DNA of 64,000 nt, taken from assembly GCF_033568475.1 (NCBI RefSeq), contig NC_133121.1:2480001-2544000 (forward strand), in the 5' to 3' direction. Made by a program: the position numbers and the translations under genes. The DNA comes from Henckelia pumila (Eukaryota > Streptophyta > Magnoliopsida > Lamiales > Gesneriaceae). The notes below the pieces were generated by a model. That model did not search any database, was not told the DNA's origin, and was given only the letters and a program-made list of their open reading frames with translations. Below, in pieces: positions 48,901 through 60,089 of the stretch (the stretch's first letter is position 1; every line of letters begins with the position of its first letter).

Positions 48901-49846
48901 TGGTGTTGCATTGAAACTCGAGGATTGTAAATCTAAAGTTACCATTTTAATATGCGGCCATTGATTTCTTGAACATCGTCAATACCGTCTTGTATCGTTA
49001 TATGGATGTGGTGTTTTGTGTCGCTTTATCATTTAAATATTTGAAATACATTTTACCACCAACTATATTTTTTTTTTTATGACAACAAGATTCTCAATCC
49101 AACAGCACTTTTAAGTTCCTGCTTTGTTGTTTGTATTAGTATTGGTCAGAATTTGAAGCTGAACATTTTTTCCCCATTTAGATCTCCTTTTTAGAAAATT
49201 GGGCTTCTTTGGACAAGAATCACTCAACTGCTGTTCTTGGAGCTATCGAGGCTTTGAAGGCCAGTACTCTCCGTCTTCCGGTTGGCGGCGGAGCAGTTGT
49301 ATGTATCTTTCAAGCATCCTGAAGTGTAAAAAGAGAAAACTTGTACCAATATTTTACTGAATCAAATTTGTTTTTGAATCTTGACAGGCAGAAGTCCAAA
49401 GCTTGAAAGATGCAATCGGTTCAGCAGTTGAAGTTACGCAGATGATGGCATCCTCTATATACTCACTTCTGCCAACTGTAATCATCGAACCTCCTATTCT
49501 TGGATTGCCTATTGTTTTCTTCAGATATGAACAATTGTCTAATGCAAATAAATTTAACTTGATATGTGCTACATTGATTTCCAGGTTGAGGAATTGAATT
49601 CCTTAGTGACCGAGCTTGCAAAGGTGACGGCAAAAGAATGTTCTTTGCTCGAACAATGCAAATACTTCATTTCCTTGTTAGCTTCCATGCAGGTAGATCA
49701 ACTTTCTGCTCTTGCCATTGGAACAATTATTTTCGCGCCATTATTTGATGATCATTTCTGGTTCAAACCACCGAATTGTACAGGTAAAAAACACTAGTCT
49801 GAGAACGCACATACTGCAACATAACCGTGTATCAACAGCATCTTAA
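45993..49846 (+). CDS. QWRF2: QWRF motif protein, QWRF2/AUG8-type microtubule protein
   Basis: Six exons join in frame: 45993-47414, 48351-48470, 49182-49298, 49388-49477, 49585-49692 and 49784-49846, giving 639 aa (Arabidopsis QWRF2 is about 659). The start MVAAVSGAA matches the family. The N-terminal ~430 residues are Ser/Pro/Arg-rich and probably disordered, and should bind microtubules. The C-terminal DUF566 region is helical, with LLRLLYNRHLQWRIVNAR, LWNAWITISDLRDSV and LRQKLKLVSILKGQ. The name-giving motif is QWRI here (residues 454-457), not QWRF. Family members include augmin subunit 8 and SCO3 and act in microtubule branching and organ growth. The last exon (VKNTSLRTHILQHNRVSTAS) was picked because it matches the family C-terminus; reading on from exon 5 instead gives an unrelated tail. 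Confidence 0.93.
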
Positions 49847-50830
49847 CAACAAGACCCGTAGAACTGATATCGTACTTGACTGTCCACCCTAAACGCTAAC
49901 CATACCGAAACATCTCAACCCGAGCGGGGGCAGAATAAGAAAGACCAAATGAACGGGGTTATTTTGGCTTTTCGTTTGGCAATTTTGTAACACACTGGCT
50001 TCTAGTCCTGTACTCTAGGTGATCCAATATTACAGGAGATGGTGTTTATCCTTACTAATTAGCTGCACACACTCAGCTTTTTCTTTTCCCAACCTCTGGG
50101 AGAACTGGAAAACTGATGTATATATGTAATATTCTAACTGCATCGTCATTCAGCATTTCTTATGGAAACTTACTTCAAAAAGTATTCTTGTGGGTAAATT
50201 GCATATGAATTAATTGCATATTTGTCCGTGGTAACATTTGGTACCCCAAAAGAAGACGCAAAAATAGACAAGACATGAAGAAGAGAGGTAAAATTCATTT
50301 GGGGCCAATATTAAATGAGTTGCCCCCACCACTAACGTGAGCTGTTTGAGGTACATAAACGCATAAATTCTTCACGGTTAACACTGACACAGGCTTGTAT
50401 CTTAACTCAGCATGCTGCAACATGCAACCAAAGCTATCACGATTTATGCGTTGTCCATATATGTCGGCCTCAAAATAACAGATAGATTTTCTTCGAATAT
50501 AAATTTGAAACAAAATCTTGAAGCTACTCGTAGATTACCTGGATTACGTGAAAGAAAACAAGTAACAAATAGTTTGGTCGTTCCGATGCTTAAGTTAAGA
50601 GTAATTATTGCGTTTTTAGCGATTTTGTTGGATCACCATCACCTACCTCTGTATTAATATGGGAACTGTAGTGTGGACTACACTCTTAATACCTTTCAAT
50701 CAAATTAGATAATTAATAATGATTTTTGTGTCTTCGTACCAGTTTCGATATAGAACCGGTGACTTTTTTTATTTTTTTATTTTTTTAAATATGTTTGAGT
50801 TTTTTAATTGTGTGTATTAAAAGAAAAGCA
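49847..50830. other. QWRF gene 3' UTR and intergenic DNA
   Basis: 3' UTR is likely up to about 50150. No further gene was seen. Confidence 0.5.
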
Positions 50831-51362
50831 TGTAAAATTGTAATTTTAGTTGTGTAAGTTGATTTGTTTTTGGGTTTAGTCTTATAATTTTTCAAAGTTT
50901 GGTTTTGATCGAGTGATTTGAATTTTGTTTTTGTTTGGTTTTGGTTCTTTTTTCACCGGAAGTCACTAAATCGATAGAATATTATTTGTTTAGCGTTGAT
51001 GTTCTCCTATAAGACTTGTGTGGTTAGAATTAAGATTATATTGTACATATTAAAATATACCTAATGAAAATTAAACAAAACGGCAAGTTTTTTCTTTCAA
51101 TTTGTGAATATTGGGTGTCGTTTTTTCTTTATTTTTTCTTTATTTTTGCGTAATAGATTTTAATTTGTGTTAACATATGGTTAATTATTGTCACATAGGA
51201 GAGTATGAGTGTCATAAGAGTAATATTCGATTGATTTAGTAACTTCTGATGAAAAAAAAGACAAAAAAAAAACTCAAATTACTGGACTAAGATCAAATTT
51301 TGAAAAATTATATAGGACAAATAAAAAACAAGTGAACTTACCGGACTAAAATTGCAATTTAA
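50831..51362. mobile_element. Element with ~155-bp inverted repeats
   Basis: The left side (from TAAAATTGTAATTTTAGT) and the inverted right side (TAAATTGCAATTTTAGTCC) align over about 155 bases, through to AAATCGATAGAATATTA versus AAATCAATCGAATATTA. A 10-bp direct repeat AAGAAAAGCA occurs at 50821-50830 and 51375-51384, the second being separated from the arm by an A-rich run. Long inverted repeats with a duplication of this length suggest a Mutator-like non-autonomous element. The centre is ~220 bases of AT-rich DNA. Confidence 0.65.
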
Positions 51363-51384
51363 AAAAAAAAAAGAAAGAAAAGCA

Positions 51385-52701
51385 CATCAACTTTGAAAGT
51401 ACCTGCATATCGTTTCAAATGCTTATCCCTTTCATTATCCATTCATCATTTCTAATTTGAATCAAGATTTGTGAGAATATCTGAAACTCAACCTGTATAT
51501 TCCTCTTTATTAATCTTATTCGAGCCTACTATTAAATATCAGACAAGTTTGGCACATATCTTTTTGAGTAAATTGATTGGAACATATTATTCCAATTAGA
51601 TAAGTGCCAGGAGTGGTTGATAATTAATTAGATGTGATTACATTTATAAACTAATTATTAGGAGGCTGCTAAGCTCAAAAACCACTAATTAAAAGCTATA
51701 TAAAACTAGCAGCAGCCCATGAGTGAATAATTTTAGTAAGAATAAAATATAAATCAACAACACTTATCTATATTATAGATATATATCATATTCTAGTGAA
51801 GGGTTAATGATAATTATTTTTTCTATAAGATTATTAATAAGGTTTCGGACCCTCCACGTTTAAGGATGGCTCAGCTATTGTAGATGGACGTGGATCACGC
51901 TAAGCACATCAACTGATCGTCTCAGTTCATCTGACAACTTTTTAAATTTATCTGAAAATACGAGATATTCGTTTAACTACTTTTTAAATCCATCTTTTTA
52001 TACAAAGACTTTGCACAATTGTCATAGTGTGAGGATTCAAATCCTCGATGGTAGTAGGTATAGTATGAGTTTCCCACTTGAGCAACTTTCATCATTATTT
52101 ACATCGAATTTGAAGTGTTTATCGAGTGCACGCAATAAATATTTTTATTCCTCTATCACAACATTTTCGTCTGTAATTAATCAATGTTCAAACAGAACAT
52201 ACAATACATAAACAATATGAATTTTCCTGCATTTATAATTTTGGTATATTTGACCCACCTGCTACCATTTGTCATCAACACAAATTGATATTAATATTGT
52301 AGCATGTGTACTGTTAAAAGAGCTTAATCCTTAGCAGGCCCTAATAATATTTTTCAGTTACTTGGTGTATTCTATGTATATAATGTTTTGTCATCAGACT
52401 TTAATTATTGCATTTCACATTATGGATTAATAGTTTAATGTCTGGTCCCTTGATGAGAGCTGTCCGGATCAAGATTCTATATATGCAAAAAGAACTTTAA
52501 TAAATTTCTAAAGTAGCCAACAAAATAAAGCAATTTGATAATTATTTAATTTAACATCAAGTGTGAGATACAGGTCATACAATCATAGATTAGACGAGAG
52601 TTACAATTTGTGTGTGTGTGTATATATATATAGCCCACATATTTCTTCAACCAATAATGCTTTTACATTATCTTCCTAATTAATCACTAAGTTTAAGGAA
52701 A
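51385..52701. other. Intergenic DNA and TED7-like promoter
   Basis: A TATATATATATAG sequence near 52620-52632, about 75 bases before the start codon, may act as a TATA box for the gene at 52702. Nothing else is recognised. Confidence 0.45.
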
Positions 52702-53478
52702 ATGCCTTCTGTCAAAAGTATCAAGATTGCATATCCATACCATTCTCCGCCACCTCCTCCGCCGTCACCTCCACCACCTCCCCCTCCATGCAACCCCCCT
52801 CCGCCACCGTCACCTCCTCCACCTCCTCCTCCATGCAACCCCCCTCCGCCACCGCCACCTCCTCCTCCACCGCCACCTTGCTACTACAAAGAACATTGTG
52901 GCCACTATCACCCTCCAGGCGAAGGTCCAGCCGTACCGCCGACTCCTTTGACTCCTCACTACCCATCTAAGCCGCCGCAAACACCAGCATATCCACCCAA
53001 AAGACCACCGGGAGGAGGCCCGGCGCCGGGATCACCGTACTACCCACCATCACCAGCACCAGCACCAGCACCAGCACCAGCACCGAAGCCCGGCGTTCCG
53101 GTTAAGCCACCGAAGCCAGGAAAACCAGCTCTTCCGCCGTCTCCGAAGCCAGGTGTTCCGGTATATCCGCTCCTGCCAATCGCTCCATCACCGTATGTAC
53201 CTCTACCACCAGGTCCCAGCTCCGACACACCGTTTTCTCCCCCGTCAAACACGGTTGTTCCGCCTCCAGGCGGCGGCGGCGGGAACCACCACACCACTAT
53301 TATCGCCGTTTGCGTCTCGCTTGGTGGTCTGTTCTTCCTAGCTTTCTTGGCAGTTGGCCTCTTTTGCTTGGCTAAGAAAAAGAAGAAGCCTATAATGGTT
53401 CCAGCCGGCGAAGAACCTCACGGCGGAGGAGGAGAGACTAGCGGAGGAGGCGGCGGCGCACATGGTGGGCACTACTGA
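52702..53478 (+). CDS. Proline-rich single-pass membrane protein, TED7-like
   Basis: A single-exon frame of 258 aa. Residues ~14-60 are almost pure Pro broken by Ser, Cys and Asn, with two near-identical CNPPPPP blocks. Residues ~60-190 are rich in Pro, Lys and Ala, with an (Ala-Pro)n run and KPGVPV repeats. After HHTT comes one strong membrane helix (IIAVCVSLGGLFFLAFLAVG and a few more residues), then KKKKK and a Gly-rich tail ending GGAHGGHY. There is no N-terminal signal peptide. The order P-rich, helix, Lys run resembles TED7, a membrane protein of xylem vessel secondary-wall formation that binds cellulose synthase. The Gly-rich tail is unlike TED7 as I recall it, so the family call is moderate. 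Confidence 0.75.
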   Translation: MPSVKSIKIAYPYHSPPPPPPSPPPPPPPCNPPPPPSPPPPPPPCNPPPPPPPPPPPPPCYYKEHCGHYHPPGEGPAVPPTPLTPHYPSKPPQTPAYPPKRPPGGGPAPGSPYYPPSPAPAPAPAPAPKPGVPVKPPKPGKPALPPSPKPGVPVYPLLPIAPSPYVPLPPGPSSDTPFSPPSNTVVPPPGGGGGNHHTTIIAVCVSLGGLFFLAFLAVGLFCLAKKKKKPIMVPAGEEPHGGGGETSGGGGGAHGGHY

Positions 53479-54427
53479 TTATGATTAAAACATGTAAAAA
53501 AAATTTATTGTTTATTGTGTGCATGTGATGTGAGTCATCCCATTCAACTTTATATGTTTGTCATGATTTTCTTTTCAAAGTGCGATGGTTATATATTATA
53601 AAATCCTATATATCCTCCATTTATTTAACAGGATAAATAATCCAAGAATATACAGGAGCCTCCTTTTTCTTATTCAAAATAATAATAAGATATGTATTTG
53701 TTCGATTACTTGTGTTTATTTATAAAGCTGCGGAATTCCACAAGACTGCATAGTGCATACTTCATTTTCTGAAAAATTTTGCAATTCGGGAAAATAGCAA
53801 AATTAGTTATATAATTTGGGAACTTTAACTTCTGAAAAAACTATTTTTCTTGTGAGATATTCTAGGGTAAGTGGATAAGCATATAACTTATAAACTTTAG
53901 CTTAAAAAAACACTTTCTCAGACAATTTTTTTGTTATTACATTTGGATCAAGAGCTATTACATTTGAATTAAGAAGCTAAAAAAACATGCAAAATAATCT
54001 AATCAAGAGGGGCAGATGAAAGCAAACGGTGCAAATATTGATCAGTCAGGATTGAAACAATTCCACCATTGTCGTCAATTGTCATCAACAAAGTCAACCT
54101 TAATTAGGTGACCCGAATCTACTGGGATCAACTTGGTCTTGTTTTTCATATTTCATTATGTATCAAGTGTAATTTGATTGATTCACACATTTTTTAAATG
54201 ACACGTGAGATATGTCTCGCGGATATATTCGGTTCTAATTGATAATTACAAAGAAAATTAATATTTTTAACATAAAATATTTTTTTTTTTAGAATTCTCA
54301 AAATATTTTTTTTTTTTTTTTACTTTTAGACTCTCTATTTCATTTTTTCGAATGAAAATTTAAATTTGTGCAAAAATTAATCTAAAACAACTAATTACAA
54401 ATCAAAAAATTAATTTAAATTTAGAGT
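53479..54427. other. TED7-like 3' UTR and AT-rich intergenic DNA
   Basis: No gene seen. Confidence 0.5.
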
Positions 54428-54552
54428 AATTTTCAGTTGTCCAACCATTCCTGCCCAACTCGTCTCCGACCACTAAAACCCACTATCGGGTTTTAGTTGT
54501 TTTTTTGTTGTCGGGGATGAGTTGGGCATCATTGGATGGACAACTGAAAATT
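54428..54552. repeat. Strong hairpin of ~125 bp
   Basis: Arms starting AATTTTCAGTTGTCCA on the left and ending with its inverted copy on the right also share the TGCCCAACTC word inside, with a loop near TAAAACCCACTATCGGGTTTTA. The stem is mostly paired with a few bulges. It is probably the core of a foldback MITE; a microRNA-like transcript is possible but not shown. Confidence 0.75.
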
Positions 54553-54704
54553 TTTTTAAATTTAATTATAAAATTTTCTATTTTTAATTTAAGTTTTTTT
54601 TAAAAAAAAAATAAACAAGAATACTAAAAAAAACAAAGAAAAAGAAAAACCCGACTTCCACGAGAACTAGTCTTATGGTTTCAATAGAATTTAAGTTAAT
54701 TATC

Positions 54705-54736
<32 letters not shown>
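54705..54736. repeat. (TTA)n microsatellite
   Basis: About 10-11 TTA units. Confidence 0.9.
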
Positions 54737-54911
54737 TAACTAAAGAAGTCTATAGCTTGTTGACTAGAAGAATCTATGAATAAGATATATTATTATATAT
54801 TGAAATCACAAGTCTTTGATGAAGTTGAAACTCGAATCAATATCCCCCAAATTTTCCACACAAATCTCTCCCACTCACCTGATCATCTTCTTCCTCCACC
54901 TACTTTCCGCC

Positions 54912-57673
54912 ATGAAATCTCTCCAAATCTTCCTAATCGCATGCGCTCTGGCGTGCGCAGCCAACCCCCTGGCCATCGCCTCCTCTCCCGACGCCGTTGC
55001 ATATCCTTCACACTACGACATCGAACCCACCGAGAATCTCGTGCCCGTCCGCCGTGAAGTGTACGGAGGCGGCCGAATCATCGACATCAGCCACAGGTAC
55101 CATCCGAACATGCCGTCGTGGGAGTCCTCGGAAGGCCTCGGGCAGTTCCTGTGGCTTCCGAAGAGTATGAAGAATGGGTCTCTTGCTAATAACTCGGAGA
55201 TGAAGCTCCCGTCGCATACTGGAACACACGTCGATGCGCCGGGACATGTGTTCGATCACTACTTTGATGCAGGATTCGACGTTGACACGCTCGACCTCGA
55301 CGTTCTCAATGGTATTGATTAGTCTAAGGAGGTTTAATTACTAATACTTTATGAATTTCTTGTCAGAATCTTTACTTTGTTGATTGTTCACGACTCGCGA
55401 GGTCCGTAAACTTATCATTGATGTTCAAAATTTGTGTATTTGAGCAGGTCCTGCATTGCTTGTAGATGTTCCAAGAGATCGAAACATAACCGGTATGCTT
55501 TATTGCGCTGTTCCTGTTCAGCTGAATGTTATTAGTTATTATTGTTCGAAAAGTACTACTGCACATACGAATTGGGTATGAAAAATCTAATCTTTATCAG
55601 GATTAGTGTCTTTTGAAGATGATCAAGGCTCTAACTGACAGAATTCTAGTTATGACTTTTGCCTTGTTTCAAGAATCCTTTGATGGAATACGTGCTACAA
55701 TTTCTGCATTGTTTGTTGTATGCTTTGTGGAGTACGTCGTGTCCCTGTGGTGTTTAGCGTGATAACTGCAAGAGAGGGACTGAGAAGCTGTGTGAAAGCA
55801 TTTGTTTGTTGTTGAAAATTCAAAATTCGTTTTGCATGTCCTTTCCTCTTGCTGCCCCTGCCATTGAGGTCGTTGAGGTTTTATCAAAAGATTTCACCTT
55901 CGTTTCAAATGTAGAACATAACTTGTCATAGTGGATGAAATTAAGCCTCTAGCTGGCCTTGAGGAATTACTTCATTGATCAAGGACCAAAATCAGAGGAA
56001 TGTCCTGTAGATTCTTCATTCTTAAAATGCCAATGAGCTTTTGGTTTGTGTATAGGATCATCCACTCAAGTGGTTCACCGGAAACAGTTTTTTTACTTGC
56101 TTACATGCAAATATATATATTTTTTACTCGAGCGTTTTGAGTGTGGACTGGTGTTGAAATCATGACTTCCGTGCTTTTAGCGTTCATCTGAAAAATAATT
56201 GACTTCTCTTTCGTTCAATTTGTCATTTGTTTAGCTGAAGTTATGAAGAATTTACGCATTCCCAAAGGAGTAAAAAGAGTGCTTTTCAGGACACTGAACA
56301 CGGACAGGTACTTTTATCAAGAATCTTTGTGCAGAACTAGTTGATACCCGGGGTGCATGAACCATGTATCTGATCGACCTTAAACCCCTTGGTCGCTTTT
56401 CCCAATTCATGTTAAAAAAATTGCTCTGGCATCTTTTAGTTTGTAATTAGTTGGAAAATGAACCAAATCCTGCGGTTTTCATTTTGTATGCAACATCGTA
56501 ATCATTCATGTTTGGAAAGTTTCCTCAATATTGTCTCATTCTAGAATCTAGATTATGCTGGAAAGAGATTGAAATGCTGATATTCTCTGATTCTCTGTCA
56601 AAGTTCAAATAATCTCCAAAGTTTTATTTCTATGCAATGACAATTGATGTTTATGCAAGTTTCTCTTACCAAAGGGAGAAAATTGATATTCCAACGAGCC
56701 TTGTTCTGTAATTGCTTGAGGTATATTTGATGTAACATACCATTTTACAAAATGTTTATGCAAGTTTCTCTTACCAAGGGGAGTATAAATTTTACCTGTA
56801 AATTGAAGGATTTACTTCACCTTGCTCAAAACATTAAACTCTGCTCAATTTAATCGCTATTAAGACTGCAAGGTAAAGATTTATAATATTCCATCTGTTG
56901 TTATGGTATTGACAGGGGTTGGACTAGACACAAGCCTGATTCTATAAATTCTCGACTCTTAAATTTATCAATTTTTATGAGTATTTTTATATTGGTATGA
57001 CAGGTAATTTTGATATTATGGTTAATATAATTTTACTTCAGGCGCCTCATGTTTAAGAAGGAGTTTGACACAAGCTACGTGGGATTCATGAAAGACGGGG
57101 CAAAGTGGCTTGTTGATAACACTGACATCAAACTTGTTGGTAAGCCGCCATCTATCTTTGATTGTGAATCAGAACCAGTAGTTTCTTTTACTGAAAATTC
57201 CTGGTGTCAAATCTATACGATGCTTTCATATGATTTTAAGTCAAAATGTCATACTTTTGCACTATTTACTGATACTTGTTCCATCCATATGCTTATTGTT
57301 CCCCTTAGGAATTGATTACTTGTCCGTTGCCGCGTTTGCTGATTTATTACCTTCCCATCACGTGTTTCTTGAAGGCAGGGTAAGATTTCTTTTCCAATCA
57401 TCTAATATATGGGCGACAGTTTCTTTAGAATATCCGGTGACATAATCAACCACCATGGGTGTATTAAGCATGTCCATTGTATTGAAAAATTTAACTTGCA
57501 TATGCTTGTACCATGGAATTTAATCAAAATTGCTGAAAATGTATCAGGAAATCATCCTCGTAGAAGGTCTGAAACTAGACGGTGTCCAGCCCGGGATATA
57601 CTCCGTGCATTGTTTGCCGTTGAGATTGCTTGGTGCTGAGGGCTCCCCAATAAGATGCATCCTGATTAAGTGA
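54912..57673 (+). CDS. Secreted cyclase family protein (kynurenine formamidase-like), copy 1
   Basis: Six exons join in frame: 54912-55311, 55448-55492, 56235-56307, 57042-57139, 57309-57379 and 57548-57673, giving 270 aa. A signal peptide is clear ([18 protein letters not shown]). The cyclase metal-site motif is complete, [12 protein letters not shown] with H102, H106, D108 and H112. Further conserved parts are [10 protein letters not shown] and the end SPIRCILIK. This matches Arabidopsis CYCLASE1/2 (At4g34180, At4g35220), secreted or ER-passing proteins linked to cell-death and stress control; formamidase chemistry is known for bacterial relatives but unproven for plants. An in-frame ATG at 54819 would add 31 residues in front, but the signal peptide favours 54912. 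It is the tandem partner of the next gene. Confidence 0.94.
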
Positions 57674-58562
57674 TGTTTGTCTGTTTCCAGTATTACAATC
57701 CCAGAATCCTTTAATATATCAATCCCATGGTATTGTTTTACTTAATTTTTAATGGCATTATTAACTAGGTTTTGAGTAGATTGCTGGACAAGTGTCTGTT
57801 TTGAAAAGGCTCCAAATAAAACTCTGATTTGCACATATTTATTTTATGCTATCGTTTTCTTATTGGAGTCTATGCTTGATTTTTCTTCTTTATCCTTTTT
57901 TTCTTTTAAATTTGATTAATATATATTGGTTACTCTGTGGCTGTTGGAGCATTTGAAAATTAAGTTGAAAAGAAAAAAAAACGTGATGCGTTTATTCTCT
58001 CAATCAACATATATAAAGAATTCATTTCTGAATTAATTTTTATTCTCAAAAATAAAAATAAAAATCAATCATCTTCAACTAAAATATCAGGCTAAAATAT
58101 TTTTTAGCCTGATTTATCAAGAGAACTGAAACTGAATTAAAATGAACAAGCTTCAATCGACAGATTTACTCTTTTATTTGAACAAAAAATCACTCTAATT
58201 TTGTATCCATGCTTATGAAATATTTTAAACGCAATATATATATTATATATTATATTTATCAACAAGACTATAATAGATGGGGGCCATAAATCGATTCATA
58301 ATAAGAAAAATAACCTTTGGCTTGGGAAAAAGTACTGAAATCATCATATTTTGAATTTTGGGCAGCAATATCCGGAAATTTTTGAATTATAAAAAAATAA
58401 ATAACTGAAATTCAAAGAGAAGGATTTCGGTAAATTTTCAGTTTCCATCACTCTCAATAAATGCTAGCAAGGGTAACGGCCTTTTCCATATTCAATGGAG
58501 TGAGTTTAAAGCACATTCAAGCCAGCCACTAAATGCACTCGCAAGAAATCTCCGAACATGCA
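57674..58562. other. Spacer between the two cyclase genes
   Basis: AT-rich, holding the 3' UTR of copy 1 and the promoter of copy 2. A perfect 10-bp-stem hairpin (CAGGCTAAAA and its inverted copy, 4-base loop) lies at 58088-58111. Confidence 0.55.
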
Positions 58563-60089
58563 ATGAAGAATAATTTTGGCTATCTTCATTTGCTGCTACT
58601 TCTGGCGACGTGCGTCGCTGCCTCCACAGTCAAAGATGCTGAACTTGGCCATTTCTTCGATATCACCCACGAGCACAGGCCCGGGATGCCCATATTCGGC
58701 TCGTCCGACGGCACCGGACCCGTTGTTGGTCCATACAAAGTGATCAATGACACGGAAAACAGCCAGCTCAACTATTCCCCCATGCAACTCCACATCAATT
58801 CCGGGACGCACACCAAGGCCTGGACCACTGTCGACGAACTCGACCTTGAGACCCTCAATGGTAAGGCGCGGTTTCGAACCTATCGGTTTCAATCAAGAAA
58901 AGTTTATCATCACTAGTTTTTCTTCATGATCCAATTGATAATGCTCTTTACTTGCGTGATAATATTGAAAAAGGATATTCAAACTTTAGCCCGAAAATTA
59001 TGCATGGAAAAAGAAGTCATAATTGTGAATAATGATAAGAAGTTTGTAGCTAATATGGTCAATGTTTGCATTAATATATATATGGGTTGGCAGGTCCCGT
59101 GTTGGTAGTGGAGGTTCCCAAAGACAAGAACCTAACAGGCATGAATATTACTGTGATTTTAACTTACTTTACCTGAATTTATTAATATAGCCAAATGCCC
59201 AAAAACATAACACGTACGCCTTCTTTGCTTGCTTGTTTTCCCAGCTGAGGTGGTGGGATTTTTGAATATCCCAGATCATGTAGAACGCGTGCTTTTCAAA
59301 ACATCGAACTCCGACAGGTGTATTTGAATCTATATATCTCCCGTGTTTGATCAGCATGCAGTTAATTTTCTATTTGCATGAGTGAAATTGTTTCCCCAAC
59401 ATGTTCTCTGTAGTTCATGTGACTCTGTTTTGGCCATACTTTCTCCCGTGGATTGGATACATTTCATTTTTCAACATTCTAATATTGTGATTTGTGACAA
59501 AGATTTTGATCACACAATCAACATATGCTTCAGGGATCTAATGCATAAAAAGGAATTCGACTCGAGCTACGCTGGATTGACAGCTGATGGGGCAGAGTGG
59601 CTGGCAAGAAACACCAATATAAAACTCGTTGGTTAGAAATCATTTGACTGACATATCCTGTTACCCATCTCAATTCTCAAATGATCGATTGTATGTACGT
59701 ACACAGGACTTGATTACTTATCTGTGGGTGTAATGCCCGACAGAGAGCCAGTTTACAAGTTTCTAGGCAAGGTACGTGTATGATGTTATCTCAGCTTCTT
59801 GCCGTTCTTCCATATGATTTGGTTCAGTGTCTTTTACTATCAAAACAACTACTATACTGGCCGATCGAGCACACCCGGCCCATACGTCTCCTACGCGTAA
59901 ACTCGCAACATAATAGTGTTGTTGATCAAGTGATACATAGACAGCCTCATCAAATTGTTTCAGGACATCATTCCTTTGGAAGGCTTGAATATTGGCGGCG
60001 TTCATCCGGGAGAACACGCTCTCAGGTGTCTACCGCTAAGCATTTCTTATGCGTCTGCAGCGCCAACTAGGTGCATTCTGATCCAGTGA
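58563..60089 (+). CDS. Diverged tandem cyclase-family paralogue, copy 2
   Basis: Six exons join in frame: 58563-58860, 59094-59138, 59245-59317, 59534-59631, 59707-59771 and 59964-60089, giving 234 aa. Exons 2, 3, 4 and 6 have the same lengths as in copy 1 (45, 73, 98 and 126 bases), proof of tandem duplication. The frame is open and a signal peptide is present ([17 protein letters not shown]). The metal-site motif is changed: [12 protein letters not shown] of copy 1 is [10 protein letters not shown] here, so only one His (H83) remains and about 11 residues are missing. Enzyme activity is doubtful. Intron 2 has a GC donor (CAG|GCATG). It could be a new non-enzymatic secreted protein or an early pseudogene; the clean splice structure favours use. 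Confidence 0.85.

Noticed and set aside
49693-49783. Reading through after QWRF exon 5 to a stop at ~49797
   Set aside because: The resulting tail does not resemble the family, whereas splicing to 49784 restores the conserved LRTHILQ C-terminus.
54819-54911. Upstream in-frame ATG for cyclase copy 1
   Set aside because: It would bury the signal peptide behind 31 unrelated residues. The ATG at 54912 fits the family better.
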